Shown piece by piece: positions 1-8,293 of a DNA stretch of 37,557 bases. A program made the position numbers and the translations under genes. Source of the stretch: Lachnospiraceae bacterium UBA1066 (GTDB lineage Bacteria > Bacillota > Clostridia > Lachnospirales > Lachnospiraceae); assembly GCA_002316215.1 (NCBI GenBank), contig DCDB01000006.1, positions 1-37,557 of the forward strand. Direction: 5' to 3'. The notes below the pieces were generated by a model, which was given only the letters and a program-made list of their open reading frames with translations, made no database searches and had not been told where the DNA came from. Position 1 is the stretch's first letter; each line of letters starts with the position of its first letter.

Positions 1-555
1 TCCAGCCATGATTCCTTTTATAATCTGATTGGTTACTATGAAGGGCAGGGGCAGGAAGACCAGATTAAAGCCGGCGTGCCGCTGGCCTATGACGGCTTGG
101 AAGAGATACCGCTTGACAGCGCTTATGAAATGGTTTTTTCCGCAGCCTTCCGGAATCTGTACGGCTGGGTACGGAAAGGAATCCCGGCGCCGCATGCGCC
201 GAAAATCGAAACAGAATTTACTTCCCGGCCTATGGAAGAAGCTTTCGGCGCAGCTGTGAAAAATAAGACGGACCTGTTTGGAAACGCACAGGGCGGAATC
301 CGTCTTCCGGCGGTGGAATGCCCGATTTATACTTACCACAGCGCAAGCAGAAGAAAAGGCGGAGGCTTAAACCCCCTTTTCGGATGGATGGAACCATTCG
401 GAAAAGACAGGTTCAGAGCTGTTTACGGAACGGAAGCGCAATATGAAAAAATCCTTACGGAAAAAACGGCAGCAGCCTGCGCAGCCGGTTTTCTGCTGAA
501 AGAAGATATCCAGGCATATGAAGACTTTTTCCTGAAAAAGCTGCAGGAATGGTAA
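1..555 (+). CDS. alpha/beta-hydrolase domain protein, 5'-truncated
   Basis: The frame is open from base 1 and ends with TAA at 553-555, so only the C-terminal 184 residues are present. They match my memory of the 'alpha/beta hydrolase domain-containing protein' family (Abhydrolase_10 type): a segment like RNLYGWVRKGIPAPHAPKIE, then NAQGGIRLPAVECPIYTY, then a C-terminal LFGWMEPF and an alanine-rich helix ending AAGFLLKED. Those proteins are esterase-like hydrolases of unknown substrate, about 450-650 residues long. The nucleophile region lies upstream of the window. The stop is only 3 bp from the stop of the convergent regulator gene, with no terminator between them. An in-frame ATG at 76 is unlikely to be the true start because the family pattern continues upstream. 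Confidence 0.7.
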   Translation, partial: SSHDSFYNLIGYYEGQGQEDQIKAGVPLAYDGLEEIPLDSAYEMVFSAAFRNLYGWVRKGIPAPHAPKIETEFTSRPMEEAFGAAVKNKTDLFGNAQGGIRLPAVECPIYTYHSASRRKGGGLNPLFGWMEPFGKDRFRAVYGTEAQYEKILTEKTAAACAAGFLLKEDIQAYEDFFLKKLQEW

Positions 556-558
556 ACT

Positions 559-2937
559 TCAGATCAGTCTTATGACATCCCAAAAACATACAATATTGGG
601 AGAAAGAGTGAGAAAGAGTTCAATAGTTCCGTCCGATTGGTAATAGATACTTCGTTCTTCAGGGATACATCCCTTTTTGAAATAATTGGGCTTATGGATC
701 GCCTCCATCTGAAGATTGGCTTTGAATTCCTCAGGGCTGATATTACTGGATTCAAAGCTTCCTATAATAAGATCAAGCAGGCTGCCGTGGGCACGGTCGA
801 TAATCATTCTGGTTATATGGTAAGTACCGGGCAATACATGTTCCAGAGAAAAGACGATCTTTTTTTGAGATGTATTTTCAAAGCAGCTGTAGACTTTAGT
901 GAAAGTAGAAAACTCGTCATTTTCAAGAATTGAAGAAAAAACGATGGGCGAGTACTGGTAGGTCAAAACCTGAAAATGGTTTTCTTCCGATTGCGTGATA
1001 CAAAAGTTCTCATTTTTCAGGATGAGACTGCTGCCGAGACGGCTCAGGAACATAAAGGCATAATATGCCGGCTGCGCGAAAGATTCAGAGTTTAAAAGGG
1101 CCCGGCCCCAGAAATAATGCAGTTCATTTTGCGTCAGGACGGAATTTGTTGAAAAATGAGTATCTTTGAAAATCCAGTAACCGATTTTCTGACAAAAAGG
1201 CAGCAGATCAAGTGCGGCCTTGCAGACAAAAGAGGCCTGATAGCAGGACGCCTGAACCGGCGTGTTCGGGAGGACAATCGGTAAGGACGTCCATTCGGTT
1301 GCGTAGAAATCGGAAGACAGCTCGTATTGGCGAAGCAGCTCCTTTATGGAAGAGGCCCTTTCTGTAAAGATGCTCTTCTCCTGGCTTACCATATAGTAAT
1401 CCGTGCGGACTCTTGAAAGCAGATTAAAATAAGCGGTTATGAAGTCAGGTATGACAGACTGCGATTGGAATTCTCTTAGAAGAACTTCTAAATCACTGAG
1501 CGGGTGGGAACTGTCATACCCGGGACCGCCGATACGGGCATCCGGAATATACTTCCGGATGAGCTTTTGTATATTTTTAAAACTCTGGACATAAGCGTAA
1601 GCCGTTTCACGCGGCATTTTCCATATTTCAAATTCCCAGGAGGCGAGCCAGGAAACCGGATAGGCATGAACAATATGGTTTAAAAATGCATCCAGAAGAT
1701 TCAGATAGCGGGAATCTCTTGGAATATAAGAAACAGAGCCTGTTGTATTTTCACGTGTGTACAGACAGGGCAGTCTTGTCAGTTCGATCAGGGGTACGAA
1801 TTTGCTGCGCTGCAGGAAACTCAGGATCTTGTCGATATCCAGGAAATAGTAATCGTAGTCCGGAAGTACACGGGGTATAAAAGCATTGCTGATCAGGCCC
1901 AGAATGCGAAGATTGCGGATGCCAAGACGGTCCGCCGCTTTCAGAAGGTCGCGGCAGAAGACGTCCCTGAGAAGATTACTGGCATAGCCGATATTCATGA
2001 GGGTAGAACAGCCGTGATGCCACATGGATGTATGGGAAGTATCAGCGGCAAATGAAAGAAGCCGGACGTCTGATGCTTCTTCTGCAGCTACGGCCAGGGG
2101 TTTATAGGAATAGTGATCTGCATTTTCTTCAAGGCGCTCTTCCTGTTTCTTTCTCCGATAGGCGCTGGGTTTATCCCCGTACGTCTGGCTAAAAGAACGG
2201 CTGAAAGCGGACACATCGGAAAAACCGCAGCGAATCGAAATCTCCGTGATGGAATCGTCGGTATAGCAGATATCCCTGCGGGCGTGGAACATCCGCTTAT
2301 CCAGAAGATATTGTTTGAAATTCGTATGGAGGTATTTCTTGAAGAATTTTGAAAGATACTGGGGCGTCAGGGAAAATTCACCTGCCAGATCGGTCAAAGT
2401 CAGCTGATTCTGATAGTTTTGATCAATGAAATCAAGAATGTCTTTTATCCGATGCTGATATTTTGCCGGTATTTCGTCAGACGTTCCGGATGAAAAGCTG
2501 TTCTGTTTCTGCAGTTCCTCCAGAAGCTGGAAAAGCAGCCCCATGATCCTGAGATAATTTTCCGATTTACTCTCGAGATAGGTTCCGGTTATGGAACTGA
2601 TCAGCTGCTTGATTTTGCTGTAGTTGTTTGCCGGTTCCCGGACAGTATCGCAGACAAGTGTTTTAAATGTACCTAGGTGATGCTCAGCAAAACCCGCATT
2701 GAGGGAGAGAAGAATGACCGTGTTATTCTTCTCTCCCTCAATGGTATAGTCTGAACCGGGACAAAGGAGCCTGACAGAGTCCGCCTTGAATAGTTCCTGA
2801 CAGGTACTGTCGGATATGGTTATCTGGCCATTCAGCACATAAATAAAATCAAAGGTGTCATGACGAACCCTCTGATGTCCGGAAAATTGCGTATAGTCTG
2901 CATATCTGATCGGAAGTGTATTTGGATTATCTGACAT
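559..2937 (-). CDS. AraC-type regulator fused to a GH39-like domain (paralog 1)
   Basis: 792 residues. Residues 1-150 are a cupin-like AraC sensor domain. Residues about 160-264 are a complete double helix-turn-helix, with TLTDLAGEFSLTPQYLSKFFKKY and then SITEISIRCGFSDVSAFSRSFSQ ending PSAYRRKK. From about 285 to the end is a GH39 (beta-xylosidase-like) barrel. In GH39 the acid/base glutamate sits in W-x-F-E-x-W-N-E-P; here that motif reads WEFEIWKMP, so the glutamate is Met441. The nucleophile-type glutamate is kept in YATEWTS (Glu548). It is therefore probably a sugar-sensing regulator, not an enzyme (inference). The ribosome site overlaps the end of the upstream paralog, 18 bp away, so the two are probably one transcript. 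Its product would be cytoplasmic, with no signal peptide. Confidence 0.85.
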   Translation of the reverse strand: MSDNPNTLPIRYADYTQFSGHQRVRHDTFDFIYVLNGQITISDSTCQELFKADSVRLLCPGSDYTIEGEKNNTVILLSLNAGFAEHHLGTFKTLVCDTVREPANNYSKIKQLISSITGTYLESKSENYLRIMGLLFQLLEELQKQNSFSSGTSDEIPAKYQHRIKDILDFIDQNYQNQLTLTDLAGEFSLTPQYLSKFFKKYLHTNFKQYLLDKRMFHARRDICYTDDSITEISIRCGFSDVSAFSRSFSQTYGDKPSAYRRKKQEERLEENADHYSYKPLAVAAEEASDVRLLSFAADTSHTSMWHHGCSTLMNIGYASNLLRDVFCRDLLKAADRLGIRNLRILGLISNAFIPRVLPDYDYYFLDIDKILSFLQRSKFVPLIELTRLPCLYTRENTTGSVSYIPRDSRYLNLLDAFLNHIVHAYPVSWLASWEFEIWKMPRETAYAYVQSFKNIQKLIRKYIPDARIGGPGYDSSHPLSDLEVLLREFQSQSVIPDFITAYFNLLSRVRTDYYMVSQEKSIFTERASSIKELLRQYELSSDFYATEWTSLPIVLPNTPVQASCYQASFVCKAALDLLPFCQKIGYWIFKDTHFSTNSVLTQNELHYFWGRALLNSESFAQPAYYAFMFLSRLGSSLILKNENFCITQSEENHFQVLTYQYSPIVFSSILENDEFSTFTKVYSCFENTSQKKIVFSLEHVLPGTYHITRMIIDRAHGSLLDLIIGSFESSNISPEEFKANLQMEAIHKPNYFKKGCIPEERSIYYQSDGTIELFLTLSPNIVCFWDVIRLI

Positions 2938-2955
2938 ATCTTTGGAATCCTTTCC

Positions 2956-5382
2956 TTACAGGTCTTTTACCAGGTCAATCAGGAACATACGGATATCATG
3001 GTGCCTGAGCCTGACAAAGAGCCGCATAGGCTCTCCTTCTTTGACAGTAACTGCTGACAGCACCGGTATTAAATCGGAACTTTTTTCCAGGGCACCGATT
3101 TCATGCCTGCCTGAGAAGGAAAGGTAACCGGTTTTCCTCCATTCATTCAGTATGCTGCCCGAAGACGCAGTCAGGTTGAGTTCCTTCACGAGATAGGTTC
3201 CGGGCTGGGCATTTTCAATCTCAACGGTCAGGCTTTCAGGATCGGAAGGCAGAAACAGCGCTTCCGGAAATTCAAATTCCCTGTATGCGATGTTCCGCCG
3301 GCTTATTTCCGGACGAATATGTTCATAGTGATAGAAAAGGCATTGAAACTGATGCCTGCTGCTGCAGGTAATGAAGATTCCCTTTTGCTGGTAAAGGAGC
3401 TGCTTCCCTGACAGTGCTAAAAGATGCATGGCATGCCAGGAAGGCTTGGGAATTCCGGTATCGGTTATCAGTCCCCATCCGCCGAAGAGAAAGTCCAGAT
3501 TATCGGAATAGCGCAGAGGTATATCAGAGAGCTGATAGTATGCGATGGCGGATGCGCCGCAATTCAGTGATTCTGTCATATTGCGGATCAGATAGCTGCC
3601 CTGGTAGATGGAATCGTTGATAAAACTTCTGGAAGACAGGTTGGAATTAAATTCTGTTATCCAGATTTCCATACCGGGATACTTATTTTGGATAATCCCG
3701 GAAATCTTCCGAAGCTGTTTTTCGAGAAGATCGGGATCGGACGATATGGAAAGAAGCCCGTCGGTTCTATATACGGGATAGAAATATATGGTCACAAAGT
3801 CAGGCAGAGCATGGTTTTGCGCACAGGTATCAAGCAAATACAATAATCGTTCCGGCATATCCCAGCGGTTAAAGCCCGGTGCCCCCAGTTTGGTATCCGG
3901 CGAATATTTGTATAAGATATCTTTCAGCTGGCGCAGGCACTGTACATACTTAAAAAATGTGACATCCTCAGCGGCTTCTCTAAAGTCGTCCGGAGAAAAA
4001 CTGAACTCAAAGCGCCATTTACTGAAATTTTTTGCACCATAGCGGTTGATGCAGGCCCGGATAAAGGCAGGCATCATACTGACGATATTCTTCAGATAAG
4101 CGTCAAAATTGCGCGCTTCATTTTTTGGAATATCCTGAAGGCCGCTCAATTGTATGCGGAATAACTTGTTGCCGAGTTCTATGAAAGGAAGTATATGATT
4201 CTCCGCCATGAAGTCCAGTATAAGGAAAACTGAGGTATAGTCATATTGATTGTCTGATTCTGACGTACGGACAATGAGATCCATCAGCCGGCATATACGT
4301 GCATAGCGGAAGCCCAGTTCTTTTTTTGCCCGGACGATCTGTTCATAGAGAGAGGAGGCATGAAACTCGGTAGCGTAGCCAAGATTGATCAGCTCGTTCC
4401 AGAGCGGATGGTAGTCGTTAGCTTTTTCGGCGTTTATATGGATTTCCTTTATGGCTGCCTGCTCCTTATGGCGCTCTTCTGTTTCAATATCACTGCCCTT
4501 CCTGTCTGCCAGTTCTGTCAGAAGAAAAAGAGCGCGTTCTCGTGCTATAGGACGGAAGGAACCCTGTGAATTATTTTCGTTCTTTTTCAAAGAAGGCGCA
4601 TCGGTATTATTCCCGCGGCCGCAAGTCAGCAGCTCCGCATCTTTCAGGTTTACTTTTTCTGCTGCCTGTACAGGCGTAAGAGAGGCGTAATCAACATACA
4701 GGGAGCCTTTCCGGCAGCGGAGCTCCTGAATATACTGGTGGTAGGTGAGCCCGGTGTTCTTTTTGAAAAAATTTGCGAAGTATTGCGGTGTGACATGAAA
4801 ATTTTCTGAGATTTGATTAAGCGACAGATTTCCGCAGAAATTAGTCTGTATATAGGCAAGAACATTATTAAAAATAAGTCCCTGCTTTAAGCCGGGGCTG
4901 TCATTTTGATATGCAGGGGAAGAAGACTGCTCAAAACGGTTTAACTCATAAATAAAGGGCAGTATTTCTTCGGCATTTCTTATTTCCGAAGAAGTGCCCT
5001 CTGAAAGACAGGACGCGGCATAACGTATAAAGAATTCTGTGACGGCATGATTTCTGGAGAAAAGATGTGCATTCCGTATGATCTGACCCTCATCAAGGAG
5101 ATCAAGCAGGCTTAATGGATGCAGCCTTAACACAAAAAAAGCAGGCATGCCTTCGGGAACCATTTGAACCGAAGCGTAAGGGGGAAGAAAAAACAATTCG
5201 CCGCATTTTACGGAAATGTTTTTCATCTGCGTTCCGGAGGTAGCCGAAGTGCCAGAGAAGGTGACGGAATCCTTCAGGACAAGAAAGAAAACAGCATGGC
5301 TGTCAGAACAGGCCTCTTTTTTGTCAATATAAAAGGTATCGGAAGCGGAGGTCAGTGAATTCAGTTTCTGCAGAATGTACAT
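2956..5382 (-). CDS. AraC-like/GH39-like fusion protein with degenerate second HTH (paralog 2)
   Basis: 808 residues with the same architecture as the downstream neighbour: a cupin-like N-terminus (1-150), an AraC region (about 165-270) and a GH39-like barrel (about 300-800). The first HTH is good (NLSLNQISENFHVTPQYFANFFKK). The second is eroded: after AAEKVNLKDAE the usual F-x-R-x-F recognition helix and G-x-x-P-x-x-Y-R ending become LLTCGRGNNTDAPSLKK. The GH39 acid/base motif reads WRFEFSFSP, so the glutamate is Ser463, while the nucleophile-type glutamate survives in WITEFNS (Glu577). The frame is intact, so this is not a simple frameshift. Possibly a sensor or dimer partner for paralog 1 (inference). 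The start uses AAGGAG about 12 nt upstream. Confidence 0.8.
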   Translation of the reverse strand: MYILQKLNSLTSASDTFYIDKKEACSDSHAVFFLVLKDSVTFSGTSATSGTQMKNISVKCGELFFLPPYASVQMVPEGMPAFFVLRLHPLSLLDLLDEGQIIRNAHLFSRNHAVTEFFIRYAASCLSEGTSSEIRNAEEILPFIYELNRFEQSSSPAYQNDSPGLKQGLIFNNVLAYIQTNFCGNLSLNQISENFHVTPQYFANFFKKNTGLTYHQYIQELRCRKGSLYVDYASLTPVQAAEKVNLKDAELLTCGRGNNTDAPSLKKNENNSQGSFRPIARERALFLLTELADRKGSDIETEERHKEQAAIKEIHINAEKANDYHPLWNELINLGYATEFHASSLYEQIVRAKKELGFRYARICRLMDLIVRTSESDNQYDYTSVFLILDFMAENHILPFIELGNKLFRIQLSGLQDIPKNEARNFDAYLKNIVSMMPAFIRACINRYGAKNFSKWRFEFSFSPDDFREAAEDVTFFKYVQCLRQLKDILYKYSPDTKLGAPGFNRWDMPERLLYLLDTCAQNHALPDFVTIYFYPVYRTDGLLSISSDPDLLEKQLRKISGIIQNKYPGMEIWITEFNSNLSSRSFINDSIYQGSYLIRNMTESLNCGASAIAYYQLSDIPLRYSDNLDFLFGGWGLITDTGIPKPSWHAMHLLALSGKQLLYQQKGIFITCSSRHQFQCLFYHYEHIRPEISRRNIAYREFEFPEALFLPSDPESLTVEIENAQPGTYLVKELNLTASSGSILNEWRKTGYLSFSGRHEIGALEKSSDLIPVLSAVTVKEGEPMRLFVRLRHHDIRMFLIDLVKDL

Positions 5383-5433
5383 AGGACAGAAATCTCCTTC
5401 CGGATAAAAAGCGTTCCACTTATGGATAATGTA

Positions 5434-5448
5434 TCATCCGGCGGATGA
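5434..5448. promoter_or_regulatory. 7-bp inverted repeat in divergent spacer
   Basis: TCATCCG-G-CGGATGA is a perfect 7-bp inverted repeat with a one-base centre, about 50 bp upstream of the paralog 2 start. It lies in the 277-bp spacer shared with the plus-strand redox operon. It could be an operator. A second hairpin, TGCGCC/GGCGCA, lies at 5572-5588. Otherwise I see no convincing promoter in this AT-rich spacer. Confidence 0.3.
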
Positions 5449-5659
5449 CAGGTCAATCATTTTTGTTAATAAAAACCCAGAAAAATTAATCCTAAAAACA
5501 ATGCTGAAGAATTGATCCGGAAAAGAGATTAAATATAGCCAAGAATATGACAAAATCCGCATGCGCCGGAAGGGCGCAGGTGAAATGGGAATGCTATGAT
5601 ATGCCTGGTCCGGAACATATAGTAAGAAATTAAAGTAAATGAATGAAACAGGAGGCTGA

Positions 5660-5995
5660 ATGGACAATAAAGAAACTGTTATTAAAATGTACGAAGAATT
5701 TTTCAATGCCCATCAGGTAGATGCAGCACTGAAGTATGTCCGGGAAGATTATATCCAGCATAACCCCGGGGTAGGGCAGGGACGTAAGGCGCTGATCGAT
5801 GCCTTTCGTCAGAAGTTTCAGGATGAACCCGGATTCCGGCTGGTCATACAGAAGATTATCGCGGAAGACGATATGGTTGCAGTATATTTGAAGAATGTCG
5901 ATGACGAAGGAAATACGAAATGCCGTGTCGTCGATATTTACAGGCTTCAGGACGGAAAACTGGCAGAACACTGGGATGTTCTTCAGAAGAGCTGA
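5660..5995 (+). CDS. SnoaL-like / NTF2-fold protein
   Basis: 111 residues, the usual size for a single SnoaL-like NTF2-fold domain. It opens NKETVIKMYEEFFNAHQVDAALKYVREDYIQHNPGVGQGRKAL, a typical pattern of this family (predicted aldol-condensation-type or ester-cyclase proteins), and ends with VDIYRLQDGKLAEHWDVLQ. Many members bind small hydrophobic or polyketide-like molecules, but the substrate cannot be told from sequence. A strong AGGAGG ribosome site lies 6 nt before the ATG. It is the first gene of a plus-strand group with a flavodoxin-like reductase and a monooxygenase-fold protein. The 216-bp gap to the next gene carries a dispersed repeat, so cotranscription is likely but not certain. 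Confidence 0.8.
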   Translation: MDNKETVIKMYEEFFNAHQVDAALKYVREDYIQHNPGVGQGRKALIDAFRQKFQDEPGFRLVIQKIIAEDDMVAVYLKNVDDEGNTKCRVVDIYRLQDGKLAEHWDVLQKS

Positions 5996-6013
5996 CAAAG
6001 AAATGCAGGATGC

Positions 6014-6192
6014 AGACGTCAAAAGTCCAAAAAGTTATCTGCGTGCAGGAAAAACTTTTTGCGGATTGCGGGAATCGCGAGGCGATGGGGCAATACGCAG
6101 CATCAAAAAAGCAAGCGTCAGAAAATTGCAGGGAAATAGAGCAATCCGCAGCATCATAGGTATTATAAGGTACTATGGGCACTCACAGCATA
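6014..6192 (+). repeat. dispersed intergenic repeat, copy A
   Basis: The 216-bp gap between the SnoaL-like and flavodoxin-like genes carries AGACGTCAAAAG (6014-6025) and then, at 6141-6192, a block containing GCAATCCGCAGCATCATAGG. It ends in a CATAG...CTATG hairpin. The same block occurs at 9760-9810 and 21565-21620, and in inverted form at 25010-25063. A shorter, partial block (GCAATACGCAGCATC) lies at about 6090-6105. I see no gene here; short open frames through it lack family features. Confidence 0.55.
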
Positions 6193-6211
6193 ATATAAGA
6201 AAGAGGATAAT

Positions 6212-7213
6212 ATGAATATTCTTGGTATTTCATTTGGACAGAAGAATCACAATGATGATATTCTGGTAAAGGAAGCACTCTACGGATGCAGAGAAGCTGC
6301 ACCGGATGCTGATATCCGGTTTGTTAATACCGTTACGATGAATATCGGACGCTGCCGCGGATGCGGAGCCTGCTCAAGGGCACTGGAACAGGGAAAAGAC
6401 AATGACTGCATATTTAAGGATGATTTTCAAAAATTGGAGGATATGGTACGCTGGGCGGACTGCCTGATTGTCGGCTGCCCGGTCTACACGCTTCAGCCGG
6501 CCGGCCAGTTTAAGGACTTCGTGGACCGGTTTTCCTGCCGTCACGATATTTCGGCAATTCCGTGGGTCCTCGACAAGAGGAGAAGCGGAGAGCTTCCGGG
6601 CAATGCGGATGATTTCCCGATGGATCGCCTGAGGCACAGGTATGTATCCTATATCAGCGTCGGCGGTGCAAGTACAAAGAACTGGGTGGCGATGGGCGCA
6701 CCTTCTATGCCGCTGTTTGGCATATCGGCAGGGATGAAGACCATCTGCAACTATGATGCCCATCATATGGGGACGACAGGGAATCCGTATCTGGATCCGG
6801 AACTGATTGAGCGTATGCATGAAATTGGGAGAAGAACGGCCGGAGCATACGGAAAGCCTTATGAAGAAGTTGAAGCCTATACGCCGCAGGGAGAGGGCGT
6901 CTGCCCGGTCTGCCATCAGAACCTTCTGATGCTGAACGGAACGACAACGGTAGAATGCCCGGTATGCGGGATCGAAGGGCACCTGTCGGTCGATGGGGAC
7001 AAAGTCAATGTGGAATTCAGTGAAGATCAGATTAACCGGGCAAGAGGGACGTTCCGCGGACTTCGTGAGCATACGACCGAGATACAGAGTTTCGGTGCTA
7101 TATGCGGACCGAAAATCATGGCCAACAAGGAAATGATTGATAAGAATATGAATGAGCGGATTAAAAATTTTGACAAAGCAATAAAGAGCCCCGGAGAAAG
7201 TACCGGCAAATAA
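6212..7213 (+). CDS. flavodoxin-fold NAD(P)H:FMN reductase-like protein with zinc-ribbon-like cysteines
   Basis: 333 residues. The N-terminus ILGISFGQKNHNDDILVKEAL is the phosphate-binding start of the NADPH-dependent FMN-reductase / flavodoxin fold. CRGCGAC at about residues 50-56, then DCIFKDDFQKLEDMVRWADCLIVGCPVYTLQP, match the family's flavin-site region. About residues 230-255 carry two CPVC motifs 18 residues apart (CPVCHQN and CPVCGIE), a zinc-ribbon or rubredoxin-like knuckle that ordinary members of about 180-200 residues lack. A cytoplasmic flavin-dependent reductase with a metal-bound tail is the best guess. Position between a SnoaL-like and a monooxygenase-fold gene suggests reduction of a small aromatic or quinone-like compound (inference). 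The ribosome site is AGAGGA before the ATG. Confidence 0.75.
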   Translation: MNILGISFGQKNHNDDILVKEALYGCREAAPDADIRFVNTVTMNIGRCRGCGACSRALEQGKDNDCIFKDDFQKLEDMVRWADCLIVGCPVYTLQPAGQFKDFVDRFSCRHDISAIPWVLDKRRSGELPGNADDFPMDRLRHRYVSYISVGGASTKNWVAMGAPSMPLFGISAGMKTICNYDAHHMGTTGNPYLDPELIERMHEIGRRTAGAYGKPYEEVEAYTPQGEGVCPVCHQNLLMLNGTTTVECPVCGIEGHLSVDGDKVNVEFSEDQINRARGTFRGLREHTTEIQSFGAICGPKIMANKEMIDKNMNERIKNFDKAIKSPGESTGK

Positions 7214-7229
7214 GAGGTGCGCAGAGACG

Positions 7230-7514
7230 ATGGTCATCCAGATTGTAAAAAATGAAATAAAGCCCGGAACGGCGGAACAGTATATCGAAGCGGCGAAAGA
7301 TTTCATGTCCTATGTGAAAGAGAACTGCCCCGGATGCCTTGAAGCCGGGGTCATGCAGGATCAGTCAAATGGGAATATCGTCGCCAACCTTGTCAAATGG
7401 GAAAGCAGTGATGATCTGAAGAATCATCTTGCAGGAGACGCCCTTTCAAAATTCGCGGATCGTCTGTTCCCCTTCTTTGTCAGCAACACGACGGAAATCT
7501 ACAGATTACAATAA
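7230..7514 (+). CDS. antibiotic-biosynthesis-monooxygenase-type (YgiN-like) protein
   Basis: 94 residues, the usual length of a single ferredoxin-like ABM domain. The sequence IVKNEIKPGTAEQYIEAAKDFMSYVKENCPGCLEAGVMQD, followed by VKWESSDDLKNHLAGDALSKF, is typical of YgiN-like quinol monooxygenases. These act as dimers on quinols or polyketide phenols without a cofactor. It starts 17 bp after the reductase gene, so the two are probably cotranslated and may form a small quinone or aromatic redox pathway. The substrate is unknown. Confidence 0.8.
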   Translation: MVIQIVKNEIKPGTAEQYIEAAKDFMSYVKENCPGCLEAGVMQDQSNGNIVANLVKWESSDDLKNHLAGDALSKFADRLFPFFVSNTTEIYRLQ

Positions 7515-7527
7515 GCAGGATGAAACT

Positions 7528-8076
7528 ATGTTCGGATCGGTAAAATTCCCTTTGCAGGAAGATGCCCTGCAGAGGGAAGAAAAGATGAAGAGAAAACAGA
7601 GAAGAATCATTCTTTCTGAGAACAAGCCGATTCTTCCGGCACTTGACAAAGCCCTTTGGGTTTTATCCTTTGCCCTGCCGGGGCTTGCCATTCTTCTTGA
7701 TGCATTTTCCGTGTTAAGGTTTGGAAATTCGGATGTGCACCTGTTTCTCCGTAACAGCAGCTGGTCGGCTCTGATCGTATGGTTTGTATTCGGAGGCTGT
7801 ACGCTGCTTCTTTCCGCCGTGCAGCTGATACGCGCCGGCTGTCCGGGATATAAGGAATACCGGTATTACTTTTGCGACGAGCTTCCGCGGAATGCACGGA
7901 TGGCGGATTATGTGCAGGCGGATCCTCCCAGAGGTGCAGGACGGGATCCGGATCTTATTCTGTATCTGAAGCCGGAAGGCGTTAAAACCAGAAAAAAATA
8001 CATCATCTATATCGTATCTGCAGCTATCTGCGGAGCGGTTCTCGCCGCATATTTTCTGTGTATACATGGGTTTTAA
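7528..8076 (+). CDS. small three-helix membrane protein, unknown
   Basis: 182 residues if started at the ATG at 7528, 13 bp after the previous stop. The frame is open further upstream but would then overlap the monooxygenase gene, and AGCAGGA precedes 7528. Residues 1-40 are basic and charged. Hydrophobic stretches follow: LWVLSFALPGLAILLDAFSV, ALIVWFVFGGCTLLLSAVQL and, near the C-terminus, YIIYIVSAAICGAVLAAYFL. A soluble segment of about 60 residues lies between the second and third. I do not recognise a family. It is last in the redox operon and followed by a hairpin. Confidence 0.6.
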   Translation: MFGSVKFPLQEDALQREEKMKRKQRRIILSENKPILPALDKALWVLSFALPGLAILLDAFSVLRFGNSDVHLFLRNSSWSALIVWFVFGGCTLLLSAVQLIRAGCPGYKEYRYYFCDELPRNARMADYVQADPPRGAGRDPDLILYLKPEGVKTRKKYIIYIVSAAICGAVLAAYFLCIHGF

Positions 8077-8161
8077 AGACCGGGAGTATCGCGCAGTGAG
8101 GCCGATGATTATTTGAAACTGCATTTTTTACGGCAGGCGTCAAAAGCCTGACACGGCATTG

Positions 8162-8178
8162 CCGGCTTCAGCAGCCGG
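8162..8178 (+). terminator. possible terminator of the redox operon
   Basis: CCGGCT (8162-8167) pairs with AGCCGG (8173-8178) around a TCAGC loop. A T-rich tract follows at about 8181-8196, interrupted by A residues. It lies 85 bp after the membrane-protein stop. Confidence 0.4.
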
Positions 8179-8201
8179 TCATTAAATATTTTTTTATAAA
8201 A

Positions 8202-8272
8202 TATAATCAAGGAAAATAAAGAAAGTATCTCTGGAGTTCCGCGGAAATGGGATCTCCTGAGATACCTTTTTT
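8202..8272 (+). promoter_or_regulatory. -10 box followed by terminator hairpin in the MATE leader
   Basis: TATAAT at 8202-8207 is followed by a hairpin: GTATCTC (8225-8231) with GAGATAC (8259-8265), and GGAG (8233-8236) with CTCC (8254-8257). A run of six T (8267-8272) comes next. The ribosome site AGGGAGA and the MATE start at 8294 follow the T run, so the hairpin lies between promoter and gene as an attenuator would. The -35 (TCATTA) is weak. It could instead be a bidirectional terminator of the upstream operon. Confidence 0.5.
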
Positions 8273-8293
8273 AAGAATAGGGAGAAAACAATC

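Noticed and set aside
5895..6215. 106-residue open frame through the gap after the SnoaL-like gene
   Set aside because: It overlaps the SnoaL-like gene out of frame, lies over the dispersed repeat and has no family pattern.
6374..7306. 310-residue minus-strand open frame opposite the flavodoxin-like gene
   Set aside because: The plus-strand gene has family motifs, a ribosome site and operon context; the minus frame has none.
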